A DNA stretch of 34,370 nt from Oscillospiraceae bacterium (GCA_015066515.1 SVOH01000021.1:1-34370); one strand, 5' to 3'; positions 13,725 to 25,502 are shown, counted from the stretch's first letter. Numbers and translations: made by a program. The notes: generated by a model from the letters alone, not told the origin.

Positions 13725-14294
13725 ATGAAAAAATTTTCAATAATTACAATTATTATAGGTGTATTACTTATAATCAGCTGTATCGTAACACCTTGGATAT
13801 CTCTACTTCTAATGCCCCCTGCGCCGTCAGTTGGTATAATTGGTGGTGCTGATGGACCTACGCTTAACTATTTATACCGTGATGCATGGCTTTCATCTGT
13901 GCATTTTCCGTTGTCACTTTTAGGTATTGCCACTATAATCACTGGAATTATAACACTAATTTTTAAAAATTCTATTATTAAAAACTGTAATATCAAATCA
14001 AGCGCTTACGCTTTATCAATAAGCGCACTTATTAGCTTGACTTTTTATTGCATTATTGCATATATCTTTATTGGCAGTTGGCACGATACAAACGTAACAT
14101 TTAGTGCGTCACATTTTATATGCATATTACTTGCGTTATTATCGTTGATTGGTTGTATTATACTTGGTATATCATACGCTAAAAAATACATATGTGACAA
14201 AAAATACAAACGCATTATTTTTGATATTGGAATAATTATTGTTTTCTTTGTGCCATTTTTAATGTTATTCAGTTATATACATAGCATTTTTTAA
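13725..14294 (+). CDS. Five-helix membrane protein with a GGADGPT motif
   Basis: 189 residues. Hydrophobic segments lie at about 4-29, 62-82, 92-118, 128-150 and 162-188, with a short outside loop after the first. That loop carries VGIIGGADGPTLNY. IGGADGPT is the hallmark of the beta subunit of sodium-pumping decarboxylases (OadB/GcdB/MmdB), where it lies in the ion path, but the rest of this protein is far too short and does not resemble OadB. The motif may be convergent, a borrowed short element, or the signature of a small membrane family I cannot name. GAGGAAGTGG precedes the ATG. It is a single gene between two terminators. Confidence 0.7.
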   Translation: MKKFSIITIIIGVLLIISCIVTPWISLLLMPPAPSVGIIGGADGPTLNYLYRDAWLSSVHFPLSLLGIATIITGIITLIFKNSIIKNCNIKSSAYALSISALISLTFYCIIAYIFIGSWHDTNVTFSASHFICILLALLSLIGCIILGISYAKKYICDKKYKRIIFDIGIIIVFFVPFLMLFSYIHSIF

Positions 14295-14321
14295 AAACTT
14301 ATAATTTTTATTCAAAACAAA

Positions 14322-14358
14322 AAAACACGGACTTATCGTTATGATAAGTCCGTGTTTT
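14322..14358. terminator. Bidirectional terminator
   Basis: A perfect 16-bp stem (14322-14337 with 14343-14358) with A and T runs, shared by the membrane protein gene and the convergent rpoC. Confidence 0.93.
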
Positions 14359-14365
14359 ATTTTAA

Positions 14366-17300
14366 TTATTCTTCAACTGTTTCAGTTGCTTCCTCTACCA
14401 TCATATCAGTTTCGATTGTATCGATTTCTTCTACGATTGGTTCGGGGTTAATGTCGGGGTGCTTCATACCGGTACCTGCTGGAATAAGCTGACCGATAAT
14501 AACGTTTTCCTTAAGACCAAAGAGTGGATCAACCTTACCCTTAATAGCGGCTTCGGTAAGAACACGTGTAGTCTCTTGGAAGGATGCGGCTGACATAAAC
14601 GACTCGGTAGCAAGTGAAGCCTTGGTAATACCGAGCAATGTATGCTCATAGGTAGCCTTTGTAAGACCCTCTTCACCGGCATCAATACGAGCCTGTACAG
14701 CTGCATTTGCATCAGCAATTTCCTTATATTCATAACTGCTACCTGCAAGAAGTGTGGTTGAACCTGCATCAAGAATGCGAAGCTTACGCATCATCTGACG
14801 AACGATAATTTCGATATGCTTATCGTTGATATCAACACCTTGTGTACGGTAAGCATTTTGAATTTCGGCAATGATATATTCTTGAACTGCCTCGTGACCC
14901 TGAGCCTCTAAAATATCTTGTGGATACTTAGAACCCGGAACAAGCAGGTCGCCTGCATGCACATAATCACCGTCATTAACGAGTGTACGTGAACCGTAAG
15001 GAATAATAATCTTTTCTTCCTGCATAGTTTCTTCATTGTTAATAACAAGCACGTTACTGCGCTTTTCTTCAACCATACGCACACGACCGTCAATCTTGGC
15101 AATAAGACCGCAAACCTTTGGCTTACGAGCCTCAAAGAGTTCTTCAACACGTGGAAGACCCTGTGTAACGTCGGCAACGTCACCACCCGCAACACCACCG
15201 GTATGGAAGGTACGCATTGTAAGCTGTGTACCAGGCTCACCGATAGACTGAGCAGCAACTATACCAACAGCCTCACCAACAGTTACAGGCTTATTGGTTG
15301 CAAGGTTTGCACCGTAGCACTTCTGACATACGCCGTGGTGGCTATGACAAGTAAGGATAGAACGAATCTTGATACGCTCGATACCAGCATCTACAATGCG
15401 CTTAGCATCTTCCTTAGTCATCATATGGTCGTTAGTGCAGATAACCTCACCTGTTTCAGGATGAACTGCATTCTCCAAGAGGAAACGGCCAACAAGACGT
15501 TCTTCGAGTGATTCAAGCAAGTGATTACCGTCTTTAATATCAAATACTTCAAGACCTTCGTGAGTACCACAGTCGATATCACGAACAATAACATCCTGTG
15601 AAACGTCAACAAGACGACGTGTAAGGTAACCTGAGTCAGCTGTACGAAGAGCCGTATCGGCAAGACCCTTACGAGCACCACGAGATGAAATAAAGTATTC
15701 CAAAATGTTAAGACCTTCACGGTAGTTAGCACGAATAGGAACTTCGATAACCTTACCGGCAGTATTTGCGATAAGACCACGCATACCAGCAAGCTGACGA
15801 ATCTGGCTCATAGAACCACGGGCGCCTGAGTCAGCCATCATATAGATTGGGTTAAACTCGTCAAGGTTGCCCTTAAGTGCATCTGCAACGTCCTCGGTTG
15901 CTTTGTTCCAGATTTCAATTACGTGGCGGCTACGCTCATCATCACTGATAAGACCGCGACGGTAGTTCTTGGTAATAGCGTCAATCTTCTTTTCAGCTTC
16001 AGTAAGAATCTCCTTCTTTTCGGGAGGAATAACCGCATCAATAACAGCAACGGTGATAGCGCCCTTTGTTGAATACTTAAAGCCGGTAGCCTTTACCTTA
16101 TCAAGAACGATTGATGACTCGCTTGTACCGTGAGTATCAATGCAACGCTCAATAATTTTACCAAGCGCTTTTTTACCAACCTTGTTTTGAACAATGTCGT
16201 CATTAGACTCAATAATCTTTTTGCTTGGGTCCTTAACCTCAAAGCACCATTCAAGCTTGAATTCGTTTTCTGCCTTTGTGCGATCAACAAAACCAAGGTC
16301 TTGTGGGATTGATTCATTAAAGATAAGGAAACCAACAGTACACCAAACAAGAGCAGATTTACCTTCACTATTCGTCATACGAACGCGGATAGGAGCGTGA
16401 AGACCAATAACACCGTCGTTATAAGCCATCATTGCCTCATCTTTGTCGCGGAACACCTTGTTTGCGCCCGGCTCTTCTGACTTAACAAGTGTTAAGTAGT
16501 AGCAACCAAGTACCATATCCTGTGTAGGAACAGCAACAGGCTTACCGTCGGCAGGCTTAAGAAGGTTATTAGCAGCAAGCATAAGGAAACGTGCTTCTGC
16601 CTGTGCCTCTGCTGAAAGAGGTACGTGAATAGCCATCTGGTCACCGTCGAAGTCGGCGTTGTACGCAGTACATACGAGTGGGTGAAGTTTAAGTGCCTTA
16701 CCCTCTACAAGTACCGGCTCAAATGCCTGAATACCAAGTCTATGAAGTGTAGGAGCACGGTTAAGAAGTACAGGATGTTCTTTTATAACGAGTTCCAAGG
16801 CATCCCAAACTTCAGCCGATGCACGCTCTACCATTTTACGGGCTGTTTTAATGTTGGTAACAGACTTAGTCTCTACCAAGCGCTTCATAATAAACGGTTT
16901 AAAGAGTTCAAGCGCCATTTCCTTTGGCACACCGCACTGATACATCTGAAGTTCAGGTCCTACAACGATAACCGAACGGCCAGAGTAGTCAACACGTTTA
17001 CCAAGAAGGTTCTGACGGAAACGACCCTGCTTACCCTTAAGCATATCAGAAAGTGACTTAAGTGCTCTGTTGTTTGGTCCTGTAACAGGCTTGCCACGGC
17101 GGCCGTTGTCGATAAGTGCGTCAACAGCCTCTTGAAGCATACGCTTTTCGTTACGAACAATAATTTCAGGAGCACCAAGCTCTAAAAGTCTTTTAAGACG
17201 GTTATTACGGTTAATAACACGGCGGTAAAGGTCGTTAAGGTCACTTGTTGCAAAGCGACCACCGTCGAGCTGTACCATAGGACGTAAATCAGGTGGAATA

Positions 17301-18004
17301 ACCGGAATAACGTCAAGTATCATCCACTCTGGACGGTTACCTGACTGACGGAATGCTTCAAGCACCTCGAGACGCTTTAAGATACGAGCACGCTTTTGTC
17401 CGCTTGCATTTTCAAGCTCTAAGCGAAGCTCTGTACAGGTTTCGTCAAGGTCAATTTCACTAAGCAATTCCTTAATTGTTTCAGCACCCATACCAGCCTT
17501 AAATGCATCTTCATACTTTTCACGCATTTCGTGATACTGTTTCTCGTTAAGAATTTGTTTCTTTTCGAGTGGTGTATCGCCTGGGTCGGTTACGATGTAC
17601 TGTGAGAAATAAAGTACATGCTCAAGTGCTTTTGGAGATACATCAAGAGCAAGTCCCATACGTGAAGGAATTGTCTTGAAATACCAAATATGTGATACAG
17701 GAGCAGCAAGCTCAATGGTACCCATTCTCTCGCGGCGAACCTTTGCACGTGTTACCTCAACACCGCAACGTTCACAAACCTTACCCTTGTAACGAATTCT
17801 TTTGTACTTACCGCAATGACATTCCCAGTCCTTTGTTGGTCCAAAAATGCGTTCGCAGAATAGACCGCCGGTTTCTGGCTTTAGTGTACGGTAGTTTATA
17901 GTCTCGGGCTTGGTAACCTCACCATAAGACCAGCTTCTGATTTGTTCGGGAGAAGCGAGACCGATTTTTATAGATTCAAATGATAAATTCTTTTCTTCTG
18001 ACAT
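14366..18004 (-). CDS. rpoC: RNA polymerase subunit beta'
   Basis: 1212 residues, the length of the Firmicute form without large insertions. The N-terminal zinc site is C62, C64, C77 and C80. The catalytic Mg2+ loop NADFDGD has D451, D453 and D455. The second zinc site is seen in DIDCGTHEG and [11 protein letters not shown], and the bridge-helix/trigger-loop region in MADSGARGS and [10 protein letters not shown]. With beta it forms the active centre of RNA polymerase. A strong site (GGAGGGTGAG) precedes the ATG, 16 bases after the rpoB stop. The C-terminus has an acidic tail. The genes usually following (L7Ae-like, rpsL, rpsG) are absent; a terminator and a convergent gene come instead. Confidence 0.98.
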   Translation of the reverse strand: MSEEKNLSFESIKIGLASPEQIRSWSYGEVTKPETINYRTLKPETGGLFCERIFGPTKDWECHCGKYKRIRYKGKVCERCGVEVTRAKVRRERMGTIELAAPVSHIWYFKTIPSRMGLALDVSPKALEHVLYFSQYIVTDPGDTPLEKKQILNEKQYHEMREKYEDAFKAGMGAETIKELLSEIDLDETCTELRLELENASGQKRARILKRLEVLEAFRQSGNRPEWMILDVIPVIPPDLRPMVQLDGGRFATSDLNDLYRRVINRNNRLKRLLELGAPEIIVRNEKRMLQEAVDALIDNGRRGKPVTGPNNRALKSLSDMLKGKQGRFRQNLLGKRVDYSGRSVIVVGPELQMYQCGVPKEMALELFKPFIMKRLVETKSVTNIKTARKMVERASAEVWDALELVIKEHPVLLNRAPTLHRLGIQAFEPVLVEGKALKLHPLVCTAYNADFDGDQMAIHVPLSAEAQAEARFLMLAANNLLKPADGKPVAVPTQDMVLGCYYLTLVKSEEPGANKVFRDKDEAMMAYNDGVIGLHAPIRVRMTNSEGKSALVWCTVGFLIFNESIPQDLGFVDRTKAENEFKLEWCFEVKDPSKKIIESNDDIVQNKVGKKALGKIIERCIDTHGTSESSIVLDKVKATGFKYSTKGAITVAVIDAVIPPEKKEILTEAEKKIDAITKNYRRGLISDDERSRHVIEIWNKATEDVADALKGNLDEFNPIYMMADSGARGSMSQIRQLAGMRGLIANTAGKVIEVPIRANYREGLNILEYFISSRGARKGLADTALRTADSGYLTRRLVDVSQDVIVRDIDCGTHEGLEVFDIKDGNHLLESLEERLVGRFLLENAVHPETGEVICTNDHMMTKEDAKRIVDAGIERIKIRSILTCHSHHGVCQKCYGANLATNKPVTVGEAVGIVAAQSIGEPGTQLTMRTFHTGGVAGGDVADVTQGLPRVEELFEARKPKVCGLIAKIDGRVRMVEEKRSNVLVINNEETMQEEKIIIPYGSRTLVNDGDYVHAGDLLVPGSKYPQDILEAQGHEAVQEYIIAEIQNAYRTQGVDINDKHIEIIVRQMMRKLRILDAGSTTLLAGSSYEYKEIADANAAVQARIDAGEEGLTKATYEHTLLGITKASLATESFMSAASFQETTRVLTEAAIKGKVDPLFGLKENVIIGQLIPAGTGMKHPDINPEPIVEEIDTIETDMMVEEATETVEE

Positions 18005-18020
18005 AATCTCTCACCCTCCG

Positions 18021-21000
18021 TTAAATTTCTTCCGAATCATCGTAGTCGGAATATTCATTTTCTTCAACAATATCTTCGCCGTTTTCATCCTGCAAGGTAT
18101 AACCTTCAAAGTTGCCGTCATTTACCATTTCAGGCGCTAATACTTCATCATCAGCAGGCTTCACAAGACCAATATCATCGTCATCATCAAAGGTCTGCTT
18201 AAGGTCAACCTCAAGGCCTAATTTATCAAGCACATGGATGTCGAGACCAAGCGACTGAAGTTCTTTAATAAGAACCTTAAACGACTCAGGAACGCCTGCC
18301 TTAGGTACGTTTTGACCCTTAACAATAGCTTCATATGTCTTAACACGACCAACAACGTCGTCAGATTTAACAGTAAGAATTTCTTGCAAGGTGTAAGCCG
18401 CGCCGTAAGCTTCAAGTGCCCAAACTTCCATCTCACCAAAACGCTGACCACCAAACTGTGCTTTACCACCGAGAGGCTGCTGAGTAACAAGTGAGTATGG
18501 GCCTGTAGAACGAGCGTGAATCTTATCATCAACCAAGTGGTGAAGCTTGAGATAATACATATAACCAACGGTTACCTTATTATCAAACGGTTCACCGGTA
18601 CGGCCATCATAAAGCTGTACCTTACCGTCTTCTGACATGCCTGCCATCTTGAAGCATTCACGAATATCAGACTCATGTGCACCGTCAAATACAGGTGTAG
18701 CAATGTTCCAACCGAGTGCCTTAGCGGCGTAGCCCAAATGAACTTCGAGAACCTGACCGATGTTCATACGAGAAGGAACGCCCAATGGGTTAAGAACTAT
18801 ATCAAGTGGAGTACCATCCGGTAAGAACGGCATATCTTCACTAGGTAATATGCGAGATACAACACCCTTATTACCGTGACGACCAGCCATTTTATCGCCG
18901 ACAGAAATCTTACGCTTCTGAGCGATATAGCAACGAACAACCACGTTAACACCGGGACTAAGCTCTGATGAATTTGAACGGTCAAATACCTTAACGTCTA
19001 CGATTGTGCCGTACTCACCGTGAGGAACACGCAAAGAAGTATCACGAACCTCACGTGCTTTTTCACCAAATATTGCACGAAGCAAACGCTCTTCTGCTGT
19101 AAGCTCGGTTTCACCCTTAGGTGTTACCTTACCTACAAGTATATCGCCTGCCTTAACCTCGGCACCAACGCGTATAATACCGCGCTCGTCGAGGTCTTTA
19201 AGTGCGTCGTCACCAACGTTTGGAATATCACGGGTGATTTCCTCAGGTCCAAGCTTGGTGTCGCGACATTCAATTTCATACTCTTCAATATGAATTGATG
19301 TGTAAATATCTTCACGTACAAGACGCTCATTAAGTAAAACAGCGTCCTCATAGTTATAACCTTCCCAAGTCATAAAGCCGATAAGAGCGTTACGACCAAG
19401 TGAAATTTCACCATTGCTAGTAGCAGGACCATCAGCGATAACATCTTTTTCTTCTACGGTATCGCCTACTGCAACAATTGGTTTTTGGTTAATACAGGTA
19501 CCGTGGTTAGAGCGCAAGAACTTGATAAGGTTATATTCATCAATTTCGCCGTTCTTTGCACGGATTTTGATAATATCAGCGCTAACATAGGTTACAGTAC
19601 CTGCGCGTTTAGCAAGCACTACAACACCTGAGTCAACGGCTGCTTTATATTCCATACCAGTGGCAACGATTGGGTTCTCTGGCTTTAATAGAGGCACAGC
19701 CTGCTTCTGCATGTTTGAACCCATAAGTGCACGGTTGGTATCGTCATTTTCAAGGAACGGAATCATAGCGGTAGCTACAGATACAACCATCTTAGGAGAT
19801 ACGTCCATAAAGTCGGCACGTGTAGCCTCTACCTCGCTATAGTTTTCACGAATACGAACATTAACCTTTTTGTGAACGAAATATCCGTTTTCATCTAAAG
19901 GTTCATTTGCCTGAGCTATTACGTAATCGTCCTCTTCATCGGCTGTCATATAAACAACCTCACTGAGTACCTGACCGGTTGTTTTGTCAACGCGACGGAA
20001 AGGAGCCTCAATAAAGCCGTATTTATTAATCTTTGCATAGGTTGCAAGATAAGAAATAAGACCAATGTTAGGACCTTCAGGTGTTTCGATTGGACACATA
20101 CGGCCATAGTGTGTGTAGTGAACGTCACGCACCTCAAATGATGCACGATCACGAGAAAGACCGCCAGGACCAAGGGCAGATAAACGACGCTTATGGGTAA
20201 GCTCAGAAAGTGGGTTTGTCTGATCCATAAACTGTGAAAGCGGTGAAGAACCAAAGAATTCTTTAACTGCCGCTACAACAGGACGAATGTTTATAAGTGA
20301 CTGTGGTGTAATATTTTCAGGGTCTTGTGACTGAAGTGTCATCTTTTCACGAACAACACGCTCCATACGTGAAAAACCAATACGGAACTGATTTTGCAAA
20401 AGCTCACCTACCGAACGTATACGACGGTTGCCAAGGTGGTCAATATCGTCAATAACGCCCACTTCGTGAGGAAGACCAAGGAAATAGTTAACAGTTGCAA
20501 AAATATCGTCAAGAGTAATGTGATTAGGAATAAGAACAGCTGCATTGTCAACAAGTGCCTGCTTTAATTCCTCTTTATCGGTAAACTCATCCATCAATTC
20601 TTTAAGAACTGAAAGAGATACCTTTTCGTTAACACCGGCTTTGTCAAGCTCGGCAAGCTCTTCAGCGGTGAAGTCTACAAAATCTCCAAGGTTTACCATT
20701 CCGTTTGAAAGAACCTTAACTTCTTTTGTATTGCCCTCAAAATTTTGAATATTGATGTACGCTTCAATTACACCCTTGCGCTCAACAGCATCAGCCATTT
20801 CGCGAGTAATAACCGTATCGGCATCAACAAGAATCTCGCCTGTCATTGGGTCAACGATAGGACGTGAAGCCACCTTGCCACGAATACGTGAAGCAATGGC
20901 TAGCTTTTTATTATACTTATAACGACCAACACGTGAAAGGTCGTAACGACGTGGATCAAAGAATAACTGTTCGAGATATGTCTTTGCGCCCTCGATTGTT

Positions 21001-21752
21001 ACAGGTTCGCTAGGTCTTAATTTTTTATAAACCTCAACAAGTGCATCCTCAACGCTCTTGGTTTCATCAACCTGGAGTGTTGCCTCAAGACGCTCGTCCT
21101 CGCCAAGAAGCTGACGAATCTGCTCATTAGTGCCAATGCCTAAAGCACGTACAAATGTTGTAACAGGGAGCTTTCTATTCTTGTCTATGCGAACATAAAG
21201 CACGTCGTTTACATTAGTTTCATACTCAATCCAAGCACCACGGTTTGGAATAATAGTAGATGAAAACAACTTTTTACCGGTTTTTTCTTCAATCTTTCTC
21301 GCAAAGTAAACGCCTGGTGAACGAACAAGCTGAGAAACAATTGCACGCTCAGCACCATTAATTACAAAGGTACCCGAGTCGGTCATAAGCGGAAAATCGC
21401 CCATGAATACTTCGCTTTCTTTGATTTCGCCTGTTTCCTTGTTTGTAAGTCTTGCGGTTACACGCAATGGTGCTGCGTATGTTGTATCACGTGACTTACA
21501 TTCAGTAACGCTATACTTTGGTTGTTCATCAATTCGATAGTCTATAAATGAAAGTTCAAGATTGCCGCTATAATCGGTAATAGCAGCCATATCCTTGAAG
21601 ACCTCCATAAGACCTTCCGTGACGAACCAGTTGTATGAATCTTTCTGAATTTCAATGAGGTTAGGCATATCAATAACTTCATTGATTTTAGAAAAGGTCA
21701 TACGAGTGTTTTTACCCATCTGGACAGGTTTAACCATTTTGTTAGGTTCCAT
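18021..21752 (-). CDS. rpoB: RNA polymerase subunit beta
   Basis: 1243 residues from the ATG at 21750-21752; a GTG four codons earlier overlaps AGGAG and is rejected. Family landmarks include [16 protein letters not shown] and the adjoining rifampicin region [18 protein letters not shown] with unaltered residues, [17 protein letters not shown], the GRHGNKGV motif, and a C-terminal [20 protein letters not shown] clamp. The acidic tail (DDDDDIG ... YDDSEEI) is longer than in many relatives. It is transcribed with rpoC from a strong promoter with a leader of about 100 bases. rplJ and rplL, normally just upstream, are missing. Confidence 0.98.
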   Translation of the reverse strand: MEPNKMVKPVQMGKNTRMTFSKINEVIDMPNLIEIQKDSYNWFVTEGLMEVFKDMAAITDYSGNLELSFIDYRIDEQPKYSVTECKSRDTTYAAPLRVTARLTNKETGEIKESEVFMGDFPLMTDSGTFVINGAERAIVSQLVRSPGVYFARKIEEKTGKKLFSSTIIPNRGAWIEYETNVNDVLYVRIDKNRKLPVTTFVRALGIGTNEQIRQLLGEDERLEATLQVDETKSVEDALVEVYKKLRPSEPVTIEGAKTYLEQLFFDPRRYDLSRVGRYKYNKKLAIASRIRGKVASRPIVDPMTGEILVDADTVITREMADAVERKGVIEAYINIQNFEGNTKEVKVLSNGMVNLGDFVDFTAEELAELDKAGVNEKVSLSVLKELMDEFTDKEELKQALVDNAAVLIPNHITLDDIFATVNYFLGLPHEVGVIDDIDHLGNRRIRSVGELLQNQFRIGFSRMERVVREKMTLQSQDPENITPQSLINIRPVVAAVKEFFGSSPLSQFMDQTNPLSELTHKRRLSALGPGGLSRDRASFEVRDVHYTHYGRMCPIETPEGPNIGLISYLATYAKINKYGFIEAPFRRVDKTTGQVLSEVVYMTADEEDDYVIAQANEPLDENGYFVHKKVNVRIRENYSEVEATRADFMDVSPKMVVSVATAMIPFLENDDTNRALMGSNMQKQAVPLLKPENPIVATGMEYKAAVDSGVVVLAKRAGTVTYVSADIIKIRAKNGEIDEYNLIKFLRSNHGTCINQKPIVAVGDTVEEKDVIADGPATSNGEISLGRNALIGFMTWEGYNYEDAVLLNERLVREDIYTSIHIEEYEIECRDTKLGPEEITRDIPNVGDDALKDLDERGIIRVGAEVKAGDILVGKVTPKGETELTAEERLLRAIFGEKAREVRDTSLRVPHGEYGTIVDVKVFDRSNSSELSPGVNVVVRCYIAQKRKISVGDKMAGRHGNKGVVSRILPSEDMPFLPDGTPLDIVLNPLGVPSRMNIGQVLEVHLGYAAKALGWNIATPVFDGAHESDIRECFKMAGMSEDGKVQLYDGRTGEPFDNKVTVGYMYYLKLHHLVDDKIHARSTGPYSLVTQQPLGGKAQFGGQRFGEMEVWALEAYGAAYTLQEILTVKSDDVVGRVKTYEAIVKGQNVPKAGVPESFKVLIKELQSLGLDIHVLDKLGLEVDLKQTFDDDDDIGLVKPADDEVLAPEMVNDGNFEGYTLQDENGEDIVEENEYSDYDDSEEI

Positions 21753-21857
21753 TGGTTTTATCACTCCTAAAACACTTAAAAATTCGGGATTTTTGCCTTA
21801 AAAACTTCATCCAATCCGTCAAAAAGGCGCAAACTCCCCCATCTTCGGTAATTACAT

Positions 21858-21886
21858 AGTATATATCATTGTCAAGCCATTGTCAA
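21858..21886 (-). promoter_or_regulatory. Promoter of rpoBC
   Basis: On the minus strand TTGACA (21881-21886), a 17-base spacer and TATACT (21858-21863). A second TTGACA (21870-21875) lies inside the spacer as TTGACAATGG-CTTGACAATG, a short direct repeat. The leader to the rpoB start is about 100 bases and has no reading frame that I trust. Confidence 0.75.
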
Positions 21887-21916
21887 GCACTTTTTTCAAA
21901 ATTTGCAAAAAAATAA

Positions 21917-21943
21917 CTGCAAAGACAAATTTTGCCTTTGCAG
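21917..21943 (-). terminator. Terminator of the U32 gene
   Basis: Stem CTGCAAAG/CTTTGCAG (21917-21924 with 21936-21943) followed, on the minus strand, by TTATTTTTTT. It separates the U32 gene from the rpoBC promoter. Confidence 0.75.
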
Positions 21944-21959
21944 TAGAAAAATATTTTCA

Positions 21960-24005
21960 TTAAATTAAATCACGATAATATAAATTTCTTGTATAATCAC
22001 CCGTTGTTTTTTTGCCGCTATAATACATATTTATTATTTCACTTGCTTGCGATTGTGTTTCATTTGTAAAATAAAGCAACAAATAGTCGACTGCGGGTAC
22101 TTCTTGTAACCTGTCACCCATATAAAGCGGTGCCGAATTTAACAACTCGCTATACCCCGCACGACACATAACAGGAAACTCTATGCCCTTGCGGTCAACA
22201 AGTGTACCCTTTTTATCACATTCGGCACAAGTTTTGCCGTTTTTAATGGGGCAATTGCGCGTAAGCATAAGCGGTAGTCTGCCGTAAGCAAAGATACCGA
22301 CGGGTGTTATGGAACTTATACTTTTAATTTCTTTAACCGAAATTTCAGCCGACAACATTTGTATATCAACACCAATTTGCGTTAGCGTTTTTATAGTTTC
22401 GTTATTATTTGCATTAAGCCCCACGGCACCGATAACCTTAAATCCTAAAGACTTTGCAATAGCCACCGCAGAAAGATTACCGCAATAAGCGGTTGTTATT
22501 CCCCGCTCTTTTAAATATTCAAGTCTTTTTACAACCACTGCTTCGTCACCAATATATCTCGGCAGTTCGGCAACAATTTCTATCCCGTCAATTTGTGGCA
22601 TTTCACATTCATAGGGCAGTATTATTATTTTAATACATCCCAGCCTTTTCGGTATTTGCTCTACACTTGCAAATCGTGCAATAAACTGCTTTTTACCGTT
22701 TAAGTTATTAGTATCATCAAAATTAGGCACGGTATATTCGTTTAAGTTAACTTCAGCACATTTGTTGTCAAGCTGTTCTATTGCATCGCGACGAAGCGCA
22801 TTAAGAGCCGATGCCGCTACAAAAAGTCCATCATCAAGCCTAACATTTATAACCTCACAATAATATGGTGTATTGCCAAGCTTTGTAAGATTATCAATAA
22901 CGGTTTGTTTTTCCAATGCTTTGGTTTTTGCCGCTTGCGGTATATCACCACTAACTGTAACTGTATTTTTGTCATCACTTACAGTAAGCATTACAGGCTT
23001 GTCAGCTAAAATTTGGGCATCCATTTTAATAGATACACTCTGTCTTTCGGCTCGATACAATTCGTGCAGATAGCTGTATGTATCCCCTGCCGCTATAACA
23101 TCGTCTTTTGTACGTATGCCAAACATATCTTTGCCTAAATTACCATTATAATAGCCGTCGGTAAAGCCCGAACGAGAAAAAACATCTTGCAAAGTCTTAA
23201 ACAGTTTTGGGCCTATAAATCCGTTATCTACCGCCTGTCTGCAAGCAGCGGTTGCGGCCGAAACGTACTCGGGGCGTTTCATTCTACCCTCTATTTTAAG
23301 GGATGCCACGCCCATTTCTTTTAGTTCGTTTATATATTCGTAAAGGCATAAATCTTTAAGACTTAAATCATAACCCGTACCATTTTGTGCCTTAAAAGGC
23401 AAACGACAAGGGCCTGCGCAAAGACCGCGGTTTCCACTGCGTGCACCAAGCACCGATGATAAAAGGCACTGCCCCGATACACTCATACAAAGCGCACCGT
23501 GAACAAAGACTTCGACCTCAATACCTGTTTCATTTGCCGCCGCACAAAAATTTTGCAATTCTTGCTTACTCATTTCACGCGATACAACAACTCGTGTAAA
23601 GCCTAGTTTTTTTAGCATTGGCAAACACGCGGGAGAATGTACTGTCATTTGCGTTGATGCGTGTAGCTGTAAATCGGGTATGTGCTTATGTATAAGTGAG
23701 GCAAGACCTAAATCGGAAATAATAATAGCATCTACACCACATTTGTAAGCTGTAAGCGCCACATCAAATGCCGCTTGTAGCTCTGACTGTTTTATCATTA
23801 TATTAAGTGCAAGATACACCTTTACCCCACGAATGTGACAGTAACGGACAGTATCAATTATATCGTTATCGTCAAAGTTGTCGGCATTACGTCGTGCCGA
23901 AAACTGCTTGGCACCAATATATACTGCATCGGCGCCACTGCGCACAGCCGCAGCCAAAGACTCGGGACTGCCAACGGGCGCCAAAACCTCGGGACTAAAA
24001 ACCAT
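21960..24005 (-). CDS. U32 family protein, RlhA-like (23S rRNA hydroxylase type)
   Basis: 681 residues from the ATG at 24003-24005; the GTG three codons upstream sits in the AGGTGA site. The peptidase U32 domain fills about 1-300: ELLAPVGSPESLAA-type start (here EVLAPVGSPESLAAAVRSGADAVY, in part), AFDVALTAYKCGVDA, ASTQMTVHSP, EVEVFVHGALCMSVSGQC, GNRGLCAGPCRLPF with clustered cysteines, and SLKIEGRMKRPEYV. A DUF3656-like part follows, then a second TIM-like part with a further Cys group (CPIKNGKTCAEC). This architecture is that of E. coli RlhA, which hydroxylates C2501 of 23S rRNA with prephenate, so RNA modification is more likely than collagenase activity. It is monocistronic. Confidence 0.87.
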   Translation of the reverse strand: MVFSPEVLAPVGSPESLAAAVRSGADAVYIGAKQFSARRNADNFDDNDIIDTVRYCHIRGVKVYLALNIMIKQSELQAAFDVALTAYKCGVDAIIISDLGLASLIHKHIPDLQLHASTQMTVHSPACLPMLKKLGFTRVVVSREMSKQELQNFCAAANETGIEVEVFVHGALCMSVSGQCLLSSVLGARSGNRGLCAGPCRLPFKAQNGTGYDLSLKDLCLYEYINELKEMGVASLKIEGRMKRPEYVSAATAACRQAVDNGFIGPKLFKTLQDVFSRSGFTDGYYNGNLGKDMFGIRTKDDVIAAGDTYSYLHELYRAERQSVSIKMDAQILADKPVMLTVSDDKNTVTVSGDIPQAAKTKALEKQTVIDNLTKLGNTPYYCEVINVRLDDGLFVAASALNALRRDAIEQLDNKCAEVNLNEYTVPNFDDTNNLNGKKQFIARFASVEQIPKRLGCIKIIILPYECEMPQIDGIEIVAELPRYIGDEAVVVKRLEYLKERGITTAYCGNLSAVAIAKSLGFKVIGAVGLNANNNETIKTLTQIGVDIQMLSAEISVKEIKSISSITPVGIFAYGRLPLMLTRNCPIKNGKTCAECDKKGTLVDRKGIEFPVMCRAGYSELLNSAPLYMGDRLQEVPAVDYLLLYFTNETQSQASEIINMYYSGKKTTGDYTRNLYYRDLI

Positions 24006-24093
24006 ATCTTTCACCTACCTCAATAAATTATGTTTATATAATACATTATTTCAGACAAAAAGAAAAGTGTTTTATGATAATTAATTTGTCTTG

Positions 24094-24161
24094 TGTAGGG
24101 ACTGGCCTCTGGACAGTCCGTTATGAAATTTTACGGACCATTTGTGACGCCAGTCCCTACA
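24094..24161. repeat. Palindromic MITE-like repeat, family 3
   Basis: Perfect 13-bp terminal arms TGTAGGGACTGGC/GCCAGTCCCTACA enclose an inner GTCCG/CGGAC hairpin, 68 bp in all. It is non-coding and lies in the spacer between the U32 gene and the GNAT gene. It shares the GTAGGG ends with the repeats at 6708 and 32236. Confidence 0.75.
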
Positions 24162-24180
24162 TATCTTAATTGGTTTTACA

Positions 24181-25479
24181 TTATAAAAATTTGTATTGTT
24201 CTAAATATTTGGACACATATTTTTCTATTCCAATGTCTTTATATTTTGGATGTATCATTAAAATTGTTTCTAGCAATTTACCGTTATAATTTGTTGTATC
24301 AATTTCTGCAAAACCTATGGGGACAATACCTTTCCTTATTATGTAGTTGTATTGTTTTGAATTGTTGTTCAAAATTAAAGTATCACGCGTTTCTTTGTAT
24401 AATCTTTGATATTCATCATCAGGAACATTGTTTTCATTTTTCAACAAATCGCATATAAATATCAAATAATCATACCTGTCGGTCAGTACTACCATATTAA
24501 AATTCTGCTCAACATTTATCTCAAACATAATTTGACCAGATATTTCAAAATCCTCAAAAGGCACAAGCTTCGTTTCTTTAAATCCAATGCTTTTTTGCAA
24601 ATTTATAGATGCGATATTATTGGGTTCTACGGTACATTTTAGTAGTTGTGCTTCTGTTTGTGATAAATAATCCAACCCTAATTTTATTATTTTTTTAGCT
24701 ATTCCCTGTCGTCTGTAACAAGTGTCCACCCATAAATCACTATAAAACCATTGACCGCTTTCCAAACTGTTTTGAAAAAAGTTTGCAGAACCAACAACAT
24801 TATCAAAGTTATCTACCGCTATGACGCAAAAGAAATCAGATTTATAATGCAACGAAGTTATTTCATCAGTAATAGCTACTTCTCTTTCAAACGATTTGTC
24901 ACCGTATCTTTTTGTAATTGCTTTTAAAATACTATCACTAGGATAACGTAATATTTTAATGTTTATATTACTTGCCAAACATATCGTTTTATCATATATC
25001 ATTTGACTGTTTTCAGGAGATAATTCACCTGTTGTCATAAAGCCTAATGACTGCCAAAACGGTTTGCCTGTTACACCGTCTGCTGTAAGATACATACGAC
25101 TTACACCATCATCAGCAAACAATTTTTGCAAATGAAAAAACATTTCCCTACCATAGCCTTTGCGACGATACTCTGGTAAAACAAAAAATTCCATTATATA
25201 GCCGTACCCGATTTTTTTATAACCTTTATGTTCCGGTTTATCAACCTTTCCGTATAAAAAACCTATTAAGGTTCCATCATCATAACAAATCTTTAAATGT
25301 CGGTCATAGTCCCCTTGCATTTTGATTATGCTGTCAATCCATTTTGATATAACCTCATCAGGAGTACTTCGGTTATTATGACTGTCAAGTTCTTTTGCAT
25401 AAAGTCGCATTAGTTGTTCAAATTCGATACAATGTTTTTCGTTTTGCGGGTCAAGTTTAACATAAGTTAGTCTGTTCAT
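24181..25479 (-). CDS. Tandem GNAT acetyltransferase (two clear domains, a possible third)
   Basis: 432 residues. Domain 1 (about 1-165) has an acetyl-CoA loop in FVLPEYRRKGYGREMF (RRKGYG at 105-110). Domain 2 (about 172-320) has DLWVDTCYRRQGIAKKI (RRQGIA at 256-261) and the NIASINLQKSIGF helix. The remaining 110 residues (IVPIGFAEID ... LETILMIHPKYKDIGIEKYVSKYLEQY, in part) look like a third GNAT half whose CoA loop is degenerate. GNAT pairs of this type acetylate amino groups of small molecules, including antibiotics, or proteins. AGAGGT precedes the ATG. A promoter, a 16-codon reading frame and a terminator hairpin lie upstream on the same strand, suggesting attenuation control. Substrate unknown. 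Confidence 0.8.
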   Translation of the reverse strand: MNRLTYVKLDPQNEKHCIEFEQLMRLYAKELDSHNNRSTPDEVISKWIDSIIKMQGDYDRHLKICYDDGTLIGFLYGKVDKPEHKGYKKIGYGYIMEFFVLPEYRRKGYGREMFFHLQKLFADDGVSRMYLTADGVTGKPFWQSLGFMTTGELSPENSQMIYDKTICLASNINIKILRYPSDSILKAITKRYGDKSFEREVAITDEITSLHYKSDFFCVIAVDNFDNVVGSANFFQNSLESGQWFYSDLWVDTCYRRQGIAKKIIKLGLDYLSQTEAQLLKCTVEPNNIASINLQKSIGFKETKLVPFEDFEISGQIMFEINVEQNFNMVVLTDRYDYLIFICDLLKNENNVPDDEYQRLYKETRDTLILNNNSKQYNYIIRKGIVPIGFAEIDTTNYNGKLLETILMIHPKYKDIGIEKYVSKYLEQYKFL

Positions 25480-25502
25480 AAAATACCTCTTTCAAATAAT
25501 AT

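Noticed and set aside
24123-24458. 111-residue plus-strand frame
   Set aside because: Begins inside the palindromic repeat and lies antisense to the GNAT gene.
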